A stretch of 11,672 bases of DNA from CAYTAP01 sp964435775 (lineage in GTDB: Bacteria; Planctomycetota; Phycisphaerae; Tepidisphaerales; Tepidisphaeraceae), in contig CAYTAP010000119.1 of assembly GCA_964435775.1 (NCBI GenBank), positions 1-11,672 on the forward strand, in the 5' to 3' direction. The position numbers were made by a program, and so were the translations under genes. Below are positions 1 to 6,207 of the stretch, piece after piece (within the stretch, counting starts at the first letter, position 1; every line of letters begins with the position of its first letter). Below the pieces are notes generated by a model. The model saw only the letters and a program-made list of their open reading frames with translations, was not told where the DNA came from and searched no databases.

Positions 1-9
1 CTCTAAAAC

Positions 10-25
10 GGCGGCTGAAGCCGCC
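10..25. repeat. Short GGCGGC...GCCGCC hairpin
   Basis: GGCGGC, a four-base TGAA loop and GCCGCC form a perfect 6-bp stem, preceded by TAAAAC. A very similar unit (TAAAAGCGGCTTGAGCCGCC) is at 6214-6233, so this is a dispersed element and not a chance hairpin. It sits at the window edge and its left context cannot be seen. Confidence 0.6.
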
Positions 26-126
26 CCTACGGCAGATCCATTCGAGAATTGAAAGGCCCTGCAGGGAAACGTGAATGCAAGACGCCGCGCACGGAGTACG
101 CGGAGTAATGGAGGACTGTGTTTGAA

Positions 127-311
127 GTGGCACGGGCATCTTGCCCGTGGGTTCGGTACACCGAACCATCCGCCGTACCCGGCGGATACAAGCAAGAGCG
201 CAGCGTCAACACGTCGATCAAGAGAAGAACGCTGCGCTCTTGCTGGATCGGCTGGAGTACCATCCGATGTCCGCGGCGTACCGCAGACCACGGGCAAGAT
301 GCCCGTGCCAC
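127..311. repeat. 185-bp nested inverted repeat
   Basis: The outer arms (127-150 and 288-311) are perfect 24-bp reverse complements. Each arm holds its own hairpin, CACGGGCA-TCT-TGCCCGTG. A second perfect 15-bp inverted pair (192-206 and 229-243, GCAAGAGCGCAGCGT) lies in the middle around a 22-base loop. Between them is a further small palindrome, CCGCCGTACCCGGCGG. The element can fold as one long stem or as several hairpins. No transposase and no obvious target-site duplication were seen, so it looks like a non-autonomous or REP/MITE-like sequence. Confidence 0.8.
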
Positions 312-348
312 GTCAGAGGCAAGCCGCCAAGGCGTCACACCAAAAAAC

Positions 349-420
349 GTAGGGTCCGTGGTACCCCGCGGACCATCGTTGCGCGGGCAACAATGGTCCG
401 CAGGGTACCACGGACCCTAC
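349..420. repeat. 72-bp palindromic element, copy A
   Basis: Two 28-bp arms (349-376 and 393-420) are reverse complements with one mismatch, around a 16-base spacer. The element starts GTAGGGTCCG and ends CGGACCCTAC. Each arm can also fold by itself (GGTCCGTGG, loop TACC, CCGCGGACC). The spacer holds GTTGC...GCAAC, which nearly extends the long stem. It lies about 50 bases past the stop of the minus-strand GDSL gene and could act as a 3' mRNA barrier, although no T-run follows it. The same layout recurs at 3576-3647 and 5559-5630. Confidence 0.9.
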
Positions 421-471
421 AAAGTTCGTGCGCGGCCCTTGAAAACATCGGCCGGGCGATTGGTCGGTCGA

Positions 472-1290
472 TCAGGCCTTGCGACGCCGCCTCAGCAGCG
501 CGCCTGCGCCCAGGCAAAGCAGCGCGGTGGACGAAGGTTCCGGAACCGCGCGAATGCCGGCCACCCATGCGGCGGCCATTTTGTTGTAACCCTCCTGATT
601 GGGATGCAACGTGTCGGCCAGATCAGCGGTCGTCAGGTAGCTGTGCATGTCCAGAAACGTCACGTTCTCCCCCAACGCCTGGTGCGCCTTCACCGTGGCC
701 AGCACACCGGCGTTGTAGGTCTGCACCAGCTGTTCCTTGGCGGCATCCTTGATGGGCAAAATGCTGGCCACGATCAGATGCGCGTTGGGGCGAAGGCCGG
801 TGGTTTTGTTGGAGATGTGCGTAATGAGGGTGTTCAATCGCGCAACGGCCGTGGACGCATAGCCATTGTTGATATCGTTGGTCCCGATCATCAACAGGAT
901 ATAGTTCGCATCGACTTTGCCCGGGCCGATCAGGTCGGCAAGGTGATCGTCAATTCCATACGTTGATCCTTGTTCGTATGAAATCGTAGCGCCTGAATAC
1001 CCGTTGTGATGGGTGTTTCCGCTGGCGACCAGCGCCGGCGTCGATTGGGTGGTGCTCGAACCCACGAACTGAAACGTATCCCCGGCGGCGGTCAACAGCG
1101 TCGCCAGCGGATCACGGTAGCCGCCCGCGATGAATGGACTTTCGGTGATCGAATCCCCCAGTGGCATGATCTTGCCCAAGTTCTCTCCCGCCACAGCCGG
1201 CATCGCCGACAGTGCAACCAAAACACCCAAACATGGAATCGCAAGGCGCGCGAAACCTCGGAACAGGCTTGAATAACAGACCACAGCCAT
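472..1290 (-). CDS. Secreted SGNH/GDSL hydrolase with PEP-CTERM tail
   Basis: This encodes a predicted secreted esterase/lipase-type hydrolase of 272 residues. An N-terminal signal peptide (about 1-35, hydrophobic core LAIPCLGVLVALSAM, then PAVAG) precedes an SGNH domain. The catalytic blocks are visible: GDSIT at 45-49 (nucleophile Ser47), the glycine block near HHNGYSG (95-101), GTND at 136-139, and D226-x-x-H229 in DTLHPNQEGY. The C-terminus is VPEP (249-252), a hydrophobic stretch and RRRRKA, a PEP-CTERM tag cut by an exosortase, so the mature enzyme is probably envelope-attached or secreted. Its substrate (acetylated glycan or lipid) cannot be told. The start is uncertain: ATG at 1290 has GGAGA almost touching it, and an in-frame TTG at 1308 adds six residues without a better ribosome site. 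It follows the PEP-CTERM gene at 1379-2047 on the same strand after 88 bases. Confidence 0.9.
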   Translation of the reverse strand: MAVVCYSSLFRGFARLAIPCLGVLVALSAMPAVAGENLGKIMPLGDSITESPFIAGGYRDPLATLLTAAGDTFQFVGSSTTQSTPALVASGNTHHNGYSGATISYEQGSTYGIDDHLADLIGPGKVDANYILLMIGTNDINNGYASTAVARLNTLITHISNKTTGLRPNAHLIVASILPIKDAAKEQLVQTYNAGVLATVKAHQALGENVTFLDMHSYLTTADLADTLHPNQEGYNKMAAAWVAGIRAVPEPSSTALLCLGAGALLRRRRKA

Positions 1291-1336
1291 TCTCCAAGTT
1301 GAAATCAAATTAGATGCTTACAAAAAAGCTCACCCA

Positions 1337-1362
1337 CGGCGCGAACCGCTCGCTTCGCGCCG
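1337..1362 (-). terminator. Hairpin between two minus-strand PEP-CTERM genes, possible terminator
   Basis: A 9-bp perfect stem (CGGCGCGAA / TTCGCGCCG) with an 8-base loop lies 17 bases past the stop of the gene at 1379-2047. Reading the minus strand, a six-T run (1322-1327) follows about ten bases later. The distance is longer than in a classic intrinsic terminator, so it may be a weak or attenuating terminator, or another dispersed GC palindrome. Confidence 0.45.
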
Positions 1363-1378
1363 CAGGGCGTCCGCGCGG

Positions 1379-2047
1379 TCACGCTTTCTTGCGCCGCGCG
1401 GTCAACAGCAACCCGCCCAAGCCCAGAAGCGACAGGCTCGCCGGTTCGGGGACGATGGTGTAATTGATCGAAACGTCGTCGAGGTAGTAATTGTCGAGTG
1501 CCCCATACGGAGTGGCCGATGAAGCAGCCACAAAAATGCTAGGTATGGATACGGATCCGGCTGCATACGCCGTGTTCATCTGGGTCGTAAAATCCGCAGT
1601 GACGAACTGCCAGTCCTCCGCATTCGTGCTGTGGCCGTAAGATGTTAGTTGTTCCCCTCCTCCGCCAGTTGTGTTTATGACAACCTGATAAGTCAGATTG
1701 GTACCAGTGGTGGGTGCTATTGGTTTCGCCCAGAAGTCGAATGTGAAACTGCCGTATGTTTGTCCGTTTGACAGAGCGGGGAGGACCGGCTCCACAATGT
1801 TGAATGGTGCTACCCATCCGTGCGAGGTGTTGCCCGTACCCTTGAACGACCAGTCGCCGTTGTGGGCCGGAACTGGCGCGTTTGGATCATTTATATCACT
1901 ATCTTGTACGAGTACTCCATTGGTCGGCGCATCGCTTGTTTCAAAACCTGTACTCCAAAGAACCGCCGCCGTCGCCGGTTTCGCAGAGAACGCCAGACCT
2001 GCGACCAAAGTCGCGCCGGTCACGAGAAGTGTGTTTGCGATACGCAT
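1379..2047 (-). CDS. PEP-CTERM sorting domain protein, beta-sandwich type
   Basis: This is a 222-residue secreted protein. ATG at 2047 is chosen because GAGAGGAGAG (2056-2065) sits at good Shine-Dalgarno distance; the open frame extends 28 codons further upstream without support. Residues 1-28 form a signal peptide (MRIANTLLVTGATLVAGLAF, then SAKPATA). The body (30-195) is rich in Gly, Thr, Asn and Ser with alternating beta strands, and ends LDNYYLDDVSINY, the strand typical just before the tag in PEP-CTERM proteins with carbohydrate-binding-like jelly-roll folds. The tag is VPEPASLSLLGLGGLLL followed by ARRKKA (199-222). No catalytic motif was found. The role is probably an exopolysaccharide- or envelope-associated surface protein, and its ligand is unknown. 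Confidence 0.88.
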   Translation of the reverse strand: MRIANTLLVTGATLVAGLAFSAKPATAAVLWSTGFETSDAPTNGVLVQDSDINDPNAPVPAHNGDWSFKGTGNTSHGWVAPFNIVEPVLPALSNGQTYGSFTFDFWAKPIAPTTGTNLTYQVVINTTGGGGEQLTSYGHSTNAEDWQFVTADFTTQMNTAYAAGSVSIPSIFVAASSATPYGALDNYYLDDVSINYTIVPEPASLSLLGLGGLLLTARRKKA

Positions 2048-2249
2048 CTGTCCAACTCTCCTCTCAAAAAGAGTCCGAAGAAATGATTCGCGTTCGTGCA
2101 ACGACGGACTGCGAAAGCCACCACGCGGCACTCACCGCTGGCGAACTATTAGAACGTTACAACTTCGCCCTACTGGAATGCAAGAGAATTTTTCAAGGTG
2201 TAATGGAATTTTGTCGAGGGGGTGTTTTTGGCCGGCGGACAATCCCGCT

Positions 2250-2325
2250 TGGAGGGCGGCGGTCCTCCGCGGTTCGACTGAGCTCGCCGAAGTCCGCCGC
2301 AGCGTCGCGGGAGCGACGCCCTCCA
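2250..2325. repeat. Nested GC-rich inverted repeat
   Basis: TGGAGGGCG at 2250-2258 pairs with CGCCCTCCA at 2317-2325. Inside, GCGGCGG (2256-2262) can pair with CCGCCGC (2294-2300), TTCG with CGAA, and CGTCGC-GGGA-GCGACG (2303-2318) forms a separate hairpin. The competing pairings mean it can adopt more than one fold. It has no coding content and is probably another dispersed element. Confidence 0.6.
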
Positions 2326-2363
2326 GTCTCGAGGGGTCGCGGCGGCGAAAGCCCCCTCCCCAA

Positions 2364-2391
2364 CCCTCCCCCGCGCGTACGCGGGGGAGGG
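2364..2391. repeat. CGTA-loop hairpin, copy 1
   Basis: Perfect 12-bp arms (CCCTCCCCCGCG / CGCGGGGGAGGG) flank a four-base CGTA loop. The same 12/4/12 design with an identical loop is at 3532-3559, which defines a second repeat family in this window. It lies about 60 bases upstream of the importer promoter. Confidence 0.85.
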
Positions 2392-2448
2392 AGAATGATC
2401 GCAAATACGCTTGTCCTAATCCAACGCCTATATGTCCGATAGGAAATG

Positions 2449-2477
2449 TTGACGAATGACCCTCACGCGATTATAGT
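2449..2477 (+). promoter_or_regulatory. Sigma70-type promoter of the ABC importer
   Basis: TTGACG (2449-2454), a 17-base spacer and TATAGT (2472-2477) match both consensus boxes at five of six positions. The start codon at 2487 is only nine bases past the -10 box, so transcription should begin at or within about three bases of the ATG. This fits the lack of any Shine-Dalgarno sequence and suggests a leaderless or near-leaderless mRNA. Confidence 0.7.
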
Positions 2478-2486
2478 CCCTCCACC

Positions 2487-3689
2487 ATGCCTTCGCGAAG
2501 TCATGTTTCCGCCCGATTCCTGCTCTGGCTGGGGTGCGCCTCCTTATTATTAAGCGGGTGCGACCGATCCAACGGCGCACCGGCAGATGGGCCCGCCGGA
2601 CCGCCGGAGGTTGTCCGACTCGGCTATTTCGCCGGGCCGTCGCACGCGCAGGCGGTGCTCGGCGTGTCGTCCGGCGACTTCGCAAGGGCGATCGCGCCAT
2701 CGAAATTGTCCACGAGCATCTTCAACGCCGGGCCGGCGGTCGTGCAGGCGCTCTTCGCCGGGGAAATCGACATCGCCTACCTCGGCCCGGGACCCGCGAT
2801 CAACGCATTCGTCAAAAGCCACGGCCAGGGAATCCGCATCATCGCGGGTTCGGCGGCCAATGGGGTGGTCATCGTCGCCCGGCCGGGATCGGGCATTCAC
2901 ACCCTCGCCGACCTCAAGGGCAAACGGATCGCCACGCCGCAGGTGGGCAACACACAGGACCTCTCCTGCCGCCATTACATGATACGGGTTCTTCATCAAA
3001 GCGATGCCGACAACGTGCTGGCGGTCGCGAGCTCCGAACAAGCGGCGATGATGAGCCGCGGCCAGATCGACGCCTCCTGGGCGCCCGAACCGTGGGCATC
3101 GCGGCTCATTCAACAAGCCGGGGCACAAGTGATCGCACAGGAGAAAGACCTTTGGCCGGACCAGCGGTTTTCGTTGACGGTCGTGGTGACGACGCCGGAG
3201 TTCCTGGCCAGACATCCGGATATCGTGCGGAAGTTTTTAAGCGTGCATCGCGCGTGGACCGCGCGGCTGCAACAGGACAGCGCGCGATATGTGCCGGCGC
3301 TGGGCGAGGCGCTGGAGGGACTGACGGGCAAGCGATTGCCGGAGGGTGTTCTGGGTGAGTCGATGAAGAACATCCTCTTCACGGATGAGCCGGTGGAGCG
3401 ATCACTGCAAACCTTCGCCGAGTGGACATACGATCTGGGTTTCGCGCGTCAGCGAACGAACCTGGCGGAGTTGACGGATTTGAGGATTCTGAAGCAAATT
3501 GAACAGGCCAACGCGCAAGCAGCCCTTTTACCCCCTCCCCCGGCGTACCGGGGGAGGGGATTCATCCGGGCATTTGTAGGGTCCGTGGTACTCCGCGGAC
3601 CATCATTGAGATCGAAGCAATGGTCCGCGGAGTACCACGGACCCTACAGCAAAAAATCCGTCGCATTTCAACGGACAACGGACCACTGA
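2487..3689 (+). CDS. Lipoprotein substrate-binding protein of a sulfonate/nitrate-type ABC importer
   Basis: This is a 400-residue extracytoplasmic solute receptor of the SsuA/TauA (NMT1-like) family. The signal peptide ends in a lipobox, LSGC, with Cys25 as the lipid-anchor residue. The binding domain runs about 42-345: VRLGYF, NAGPAVVQALFAGEIDIAYL with PGPAINAFV, and DLKGKRIATPQVGNTQD are typical family blocks. Substrate could be an organosulfonate, taurine or an oxyanion; the facing cysH/sulfite reductase genes favour sulfur. The native C-terminus appears lost. From about residue 347 the frame runs through a CGTA-loop hairpin, a 72-bp palindrome and a short ACCACTG repeat, adding roughly 53 residues unrelated to the fold before TGA at 3687. 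There is no Shine-Dalgarno; the promoter position supports this start. The ATPase gene begins 15 bases after the stop. Confidence 0.9.
   Translation: MPSRSHVSARFLLWLGCASLLLSGCDRSNGAPADGPAGPPEVVRLGYFAGPSHAQAVLGVSSGDFARAIAPSKLSTSIFNAGPAVVQALFAGEIDIAYLGPGPAINAFVKSHGQGIRIIAGSAANGVVIVARPGSGIHTLADLKGKRIATPQVGNTQDLSCRHYMIRVLHQSDADNVLAVASSEQAAMMSRGQIDASWAPEPWASRLIQQAGAQVIAQEKDLWPDQRFSLTVVVTTPEFLARHPDIVRKFLSVHRAWTARLQQDSARYVPALGEALEGLTGKRLPEGVLGESMKNILFTDEPVERSLQTFAEWTYDLGFARQRTNLAELTDLRILKQIEQANAQAALLPPPPAYRGRGFIRAFVGSVVLRGPSLRSKQWSAEYHGPYSKKSVAFQRTTDH
3532..3559. repeat. CGTA-loop hairpin, copy 2, inside the binding-protein frame
   Basis: Arms CCCCTCCCCCGG and CCGGGGGAGGGG are perfect 12-bp reverse complements around the loop CGTA, as in 2364-2391. 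It is translated as part of the binding-protein tail (residues about 349-358, PPPPAYRGRG), which is unlikely to belong to the original fold. Confidence 0.85.
3576..3647. repeat. 72-bp palindromic element, copy B, inside the importer operon
   Basis: The 28-bp arms (3576-3603 and 3620-3647) are perfect reverse complements around a 16-base spacer. Each arm also has its own 9-bp stem with a TACT or AGTA loop. It lies within the extended 3' end of the binding-protein gene, 57 bases before the ATPase start. In the mRNA it could form a strong structure between the first and second cistrons. Confidence 0.92.
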
Positions 3690-3700
3690 CCACTGACAAC
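3671..3700. repeat. Short direct repeat around the binding-protein stop
   Basis: GGACAACGG followed by two tandem ACCACTG units and ACAAC forms a small direct repeat that supplies the stop codon (TGA at 3687-3689) of the binding-protein frame. It looks like dispersed intergenic sequence and not coding sequence. Its relation to the neighbouring palindromes is not clear. Confidence 0.45.
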
Positions 3701-3704
3701 CCCC

Positions 3705-4640
3705 ATGCCCCTCACCGCCGAACCACCCATCGATCGCGCCGTCGCCGGCGACCAAAGCGCGGGCGCCGATGCGCCCGCTGACACCCCTGCCGTCGTCGCC
3801 CCGCGTCGCGGCCATCTGGTCCTCACGGGCATCGGCAAAAACTTCGCCGGGTCGAACATTCCGGCGCTGGTCGATGTGACGCTGCAATGCGCGCCCGGCG
3901 AGTTTCTGGTCGTCGTCGGCCCAAGCGGAAGCGGCAAGAGCACACTGCTCAGCATCGCCGCCGGGATGCTGCGCCCGGACGCGGGAACCGTCATGCTCGA
4001 CGGTCGCCGGACGAATGGACCCGGCCCGGATCGCGCGGTCGTCTTTCAAGATCACGGACTGTTCCCCTGGCTCACCGCGTCGCAGAACATCGAGTTCGGC
4101 TTGAAGATGGCGGGAGTCAGCAAAGCCGAGCGCCGCGATCGCGCCCGCCAGGCGCTGCACATGGTTCATCTGGACGCCAGCGCCGGCAAGCTGATCCACG
4201 AACTCTCCGGCGGCATGCGCCAGCGAATCGCCATTGCGCGGGCGCTGGTCATGGATCCATCCGTTCTGCTCATGGATGAGCCGTTCGCGGCGCTGGATGC
4301 GCAGACGCGCACGCTCATGCACGAACAGTTGCAGGAGCTGTGGGGCAAAACCCAAAAGAGCATCCTGTTCGTCACGCACTCGGTGGGGGAGGCGGTGCGC
4401 CTGGCCGATCGGATCATCGTTCTCCACGCGAATCCCGGCCGGATTCGCAAGGAAATCCGCGTGGGATTGCCCCACCCCCGCAACTTTGACAGCCGCGATG
4501 TCAGCGAGCTGGTTCATCAGGTCCGCAAGGAAATCGAAGACGAGGTCAACCGTGTCAATGCCCAAATGGCCGAATTCTGGAAGCCTCAAACGCCTGAGCC
4601 TCTGGGTGCTGGTCCTGTTGATCTGGGAGGGGGCATATAG
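3705..4640 (+). CDS. ABC importer ATPase, SsuB/TauB type
   Basis: This is a 311-residue cytoplasmic ATPase that powers the importer. All nucleotide-binding motifs are present: Walker A GPSGSGKST (72-80), Q-loop Gln115 in VVFQDHGLFPW, signature LSGGMRQR (167-174), Walker B VLLMDEP (187-193), D-loop AALD (195-198) and H-loop His225 in FVTHS. Residues 1-35 are a low-complexity Ala/Pro/Asp-rich leader missing in most relatives, so the true start could be further in, although no in-frame ATG with a ribosome site was seen. The last 27 codons overlap the permease gene in another frame (83 bases), and the C-terminal end (about 293-311) is also longer than usual. The overlap implies translational coupling. 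Sulfonate, taurine and nitrate ATPases cannot be separated by sequence alone. Confidence 0.95.
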   Translation: MPLTAEPPIDRAVAGDQSAGADAPADTPAVVAPRRGHLVLTGIGKNFAGSNIPALVDVTLQCAPGEFLVVVGPSGSGKSTLLSIAAGMLRPDAGTVMLDGRRTNGPGPDRAVVFQDHGLFPWLTASQNIEFGLKMAGVSKAERRDRARQALHMVHLDASAGKLIHELSGGMRQRIAIARALVMDPSVLLMDEPFAALDAQTRTLMHEQLQELWGKTQKSILFVTHSVGEAVRLADRIIVLHANPGRIRKEIRVGLPHPRNFDSRDVSELVHQVRKEIEDEVNRVNAQMAEFWKPQTPEPLGAGPVDLGGGI

Positions 4641-5433
4641 ATTTTTCGGCTGGCGCTCATGGATCTTTCCCGCGCCCAGCCACGTCATCGACGCGATGGC
4701 GGCGATGCTCAACCTGCACACCTGGTTTGGCCAGCCCCTTCACGCCGGCTGGCCATTTCACCCGCTGGCCGGTGAGGCGGGCGCGGCATCGACCCGCACG
4801 ATTTTCAACAGTCCGCTCGTCATCGCGCCCCTGATCAGCGCGGGTCGGCTGCTTGTCGGGTTCGCCGTCAGCATTCTCCTGGGCGGAATCCTCGGGCTCT
4901 CGATGTGGCGCTCGCAGCGTTGGAACACATTCATCGGTCCGGTCTTCCTCGGCATGCAAACGCTGCCAAGCGTCTGCTGGGTGCCGCTGGCGATCCTCAC
5001 CTTCGGCATCAATGAGACGGCCATTCTCTTCGTGCTCGTCATGGGAAGCTGCTTCGCCATCGCCATCTCCCTGCGCGATGGCCTGCGAACGATCCCCGCG
5101 ATCTATCAGCGGGCCGGATTGATGCTCGGGGCGTCGGGCTGGCGGCTGTATCGCTACGTCCTCCTCCCCGCGAGCCTGCCGGCGCTGGCGAGCAGCCTTC
5201 GACAGGGGTTCAGCTTCGCATGGCGCAGCCTGCTTGGTGCGGAGCTGCTGTTGATGGTCGAGCATCACGGGCTGGGATACCTGCTTCAGATCGGGCGCGA
5301 CTACTCGGATGTGGCGCAAGTCGTGGCGATCATGATCGTCATGGTGGTGTTGGGCATGCTGGCCGACCGGTATGTCTTCGGCGTCTTCGAGCGACGGGTT
5401 CACGCGCGCTTTGGGTTGGATGCGGGAAGGTGA
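4558..5433 (+). CDS. ABC importer permease, SsuC/TauC type
   Basis: This is a 291-residue inner-membrane subunit. The frame is open upstream of 4558, but ATG at 4558 (MPKWPNSGSLKRLSLW) gives the expected short basic N-terminus before the first membrane helix (about 11-24), with GAGG 12 bases upstream. Further helices are around 92-115, 128-150, 153-171, 207-232 and 252-270. The cytoplasmic EAA loop that contacts the ATPase is at about 186-210 (AGLMLGASGWRLYRYVLLPA). Relative to the usual SsuC layout there appear to be about 25-30 extra residues between helices 1 and 2 (roughly 53-85). The start lies inside the ATPase gene, so the two are coupled. A repeat-rich convergent gap follows, without a clear T-run terminator. 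Confidence 0.92.
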   Translation: MPKWPNSGSLKRLSLWVLVLLIWEGAYRFFGWRSWIFPAPSHVIDAMAAMLNLHTWFGQPLHAGWPFHPLAGEAGAASTRTIFNSPLVIAPLISAGRLLVGFAVSILLGGILGLSMWRSQRWNTFIGPVFLGMQTLPSVCWVPLAILTFGINETAILFVLVMGSCFAIAISLRDGLRTIPAIYQRAGLMLGASGWRLYRYVLLPASLPALASSLRQGFSFAWRSLLGAELLLMVEHHGLGYLLQIGRDYSDVAQVVAIMIVMVVLGMLADRYVFGVFERRVHARFGLDAGR

Positions 5434-5558
5434 GCGGGGGTGAACAACGCATGGGAACCTTTGACTTGTTGCCAATCATTCGGTTGCATTTTACGGGGGT
5501 GGATTGAAAGAAGAGTTCACCGCGGAGTCGCCGGGAGCGCGGAGATAGAGGGAGTCTT

Positions 5559-5630
5559 GTAGGGTCCGTGGTACTCCGCGGACCATCTTCGCAATTGCAA
5601 CAATGGTCCGCGGGGTACCACGGACCCTAC
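5559..5630. repeat. 72-bp palindromic element, copy C, in a convergent gap
   Basis: The 28-bp arms (5559-5586 and 5603-5630) match with one mismatch around a 16-base spacer. It stands between the permease (stop at 5433) and the unknown minus-strand gene (stop at 5648), only 17 bases past the latter. It could block read-through in either direction, though no T-run marks a standard terminator. A CGCGGAG-containing direct repeat (about 5519-5545) lies just to its left. Confidence 0.92.
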
Positions 5631-5647
5631 GAAAGGCGGGGGGTCAA

Positions 5648-6190
5648 TCACACCGCCGCTTTTTCGATGCGGAGGCCCTTGGCGTCGGCGACGAGTTCGA
5701 GGTGGAGCGTTTCGGTATCGACCATGAGCGTGTAGCGTCCGGGGATGCGCGAGCTGGCGCGAATGTGGGAGAGCGTCTGCCCGTTGAGGACGGCCAGGGC
5801 TCGGTTGACCTGCGCCAGTTCCTGGTCCGCCGCCGCCCCGCGCGGCGTGCGCTTGTAAAGCACCTGCAGAATGCGCTCCCCTTCGGCGCGATGGGCGTGG
5901 CGCACCCGGCCACTGCCGAGGATCAACTCAAGCACGCTTTCAAGCAATTGCACCTGCGCCGACGGAATTGTTCCCGTGCCAACGGCGTCGGCCAATGCCT
6001 GATAAGGCGCGCGGCGATCCGGCGGCAGCGCCGCAAGCAGCGCCGCCAATTCCTCCCGCAACATCTCGAGCTCGGGCGCTTCAAGCGCGATCGGATCGGG
6101 CGGCGGCGTTTGCGGCTGCGCTTGGGCGGACGACGCGGGTTGGCTTTGCCGCTGTCCAAGTACACTCAGTGGAATGTTTCGTTCGCTCAT
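5648..6190 (-). CDS. Unrecognised 180-residue protein downstream of cysH
   Basis: I do not recognise this family. The chosen start is ATG at 6190 (MSERNIPLSVLGQRQ), with CCGGAAC a little upstream as a weak ribosome site. The frame stays open further upstream only through palindromic repeats. Residues 11-35 are Gln/Pro/Ala-rich and probably disordered. Residues 38-113 are Leu/Ala/Glu-rich and likely helical, with a hinge at LPPDRRAPY (55-63). The C-terminal part (about 119-180) looks alpha/beta, with RYTLMVDTETLHLELVADA as probable strands. There is no signal peptide, membrane span or cysteine, so it is probably cytosolic. It reads in the same direction as sir and cysH, but 190 bases of repeats lie between, so operon membership is doubtful. 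Compositional bias matches its neighbours, which supports a real gene. Confidence 0.65.
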   Translation of the reverse strand: MSERNIPLSVLGQRQSQPASSAQAQPQTPPPDPIALEAPELEMLREELAALLAALPPDRRAPYQALADAVGTGTIPSAQVQLLESVLELILGSGRVRHAHRAEGERILQVLYKRTPRGAAADQELAQVNRALAVLNGQTLSHIRASSRIPGRYTLMVDTETLHLELVADAKGLRIEKAAV

Positions 6191-6207
6191 GATTGTTCCG
6201 GGTTCAC

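Larger units (their letters stand above)
1..471. other. Gene-free left end made of repeats
   Basis: No convincing gene lies here. The open frames in all directions run through palindromic repeats and give low-complexity arginine/proline/alanine-rich peptides. The stretch holds a short GC hairpin (10-25), a nested inverted repeat (127-311) and the first copy of the 72-bp palindrome (349-420), all listed separately. The rest (about 26-126, 312-348 and 421-471) shows nothing I can name beyond a short CGCGGAG-rich direct repeat near 88-107. Confidence 0.75.
2048..2486. other. Divergent spacer between PEP-CTERM gene and ABC importer
   Basis: This 439-base gap has no supportable gene. From left to right it holds the ribosome site of the minus-strand PEP-CTERM gene (2056-2065), a moderately AT-rich stretch (about 2140-2235) that probably includes that gene's promoter, a nested GC hairpin (2250-2325), a CGTA-loop hairpin (2364-2391) and the importer promoter (2449-2477). 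Confidence 0.7.

Noticed and set aside
118..966. A 282-codon plus-strand open frame over the left-end repeats and the GDSL gene
   Set aside because: Its first third is translated palindromes and the rest is antisense to the GDSL hydrolase catalytic blocks.
1698..2459. A 253-codon plus-strand open frame across the PEP-CTERM gene and the divergent spacer
   Set aside because: It is antisense to a supported gene, then runs through hairpin repeats, with no domain or start signal.
3603..4721. A 372-codon minus-strand open frame over the ATPase
   Set aside because: It runs antisense to all the Walker and signature motifs of a clear ABC ATPase and includes palindrome sequence. No ribosome site or domain was seen.
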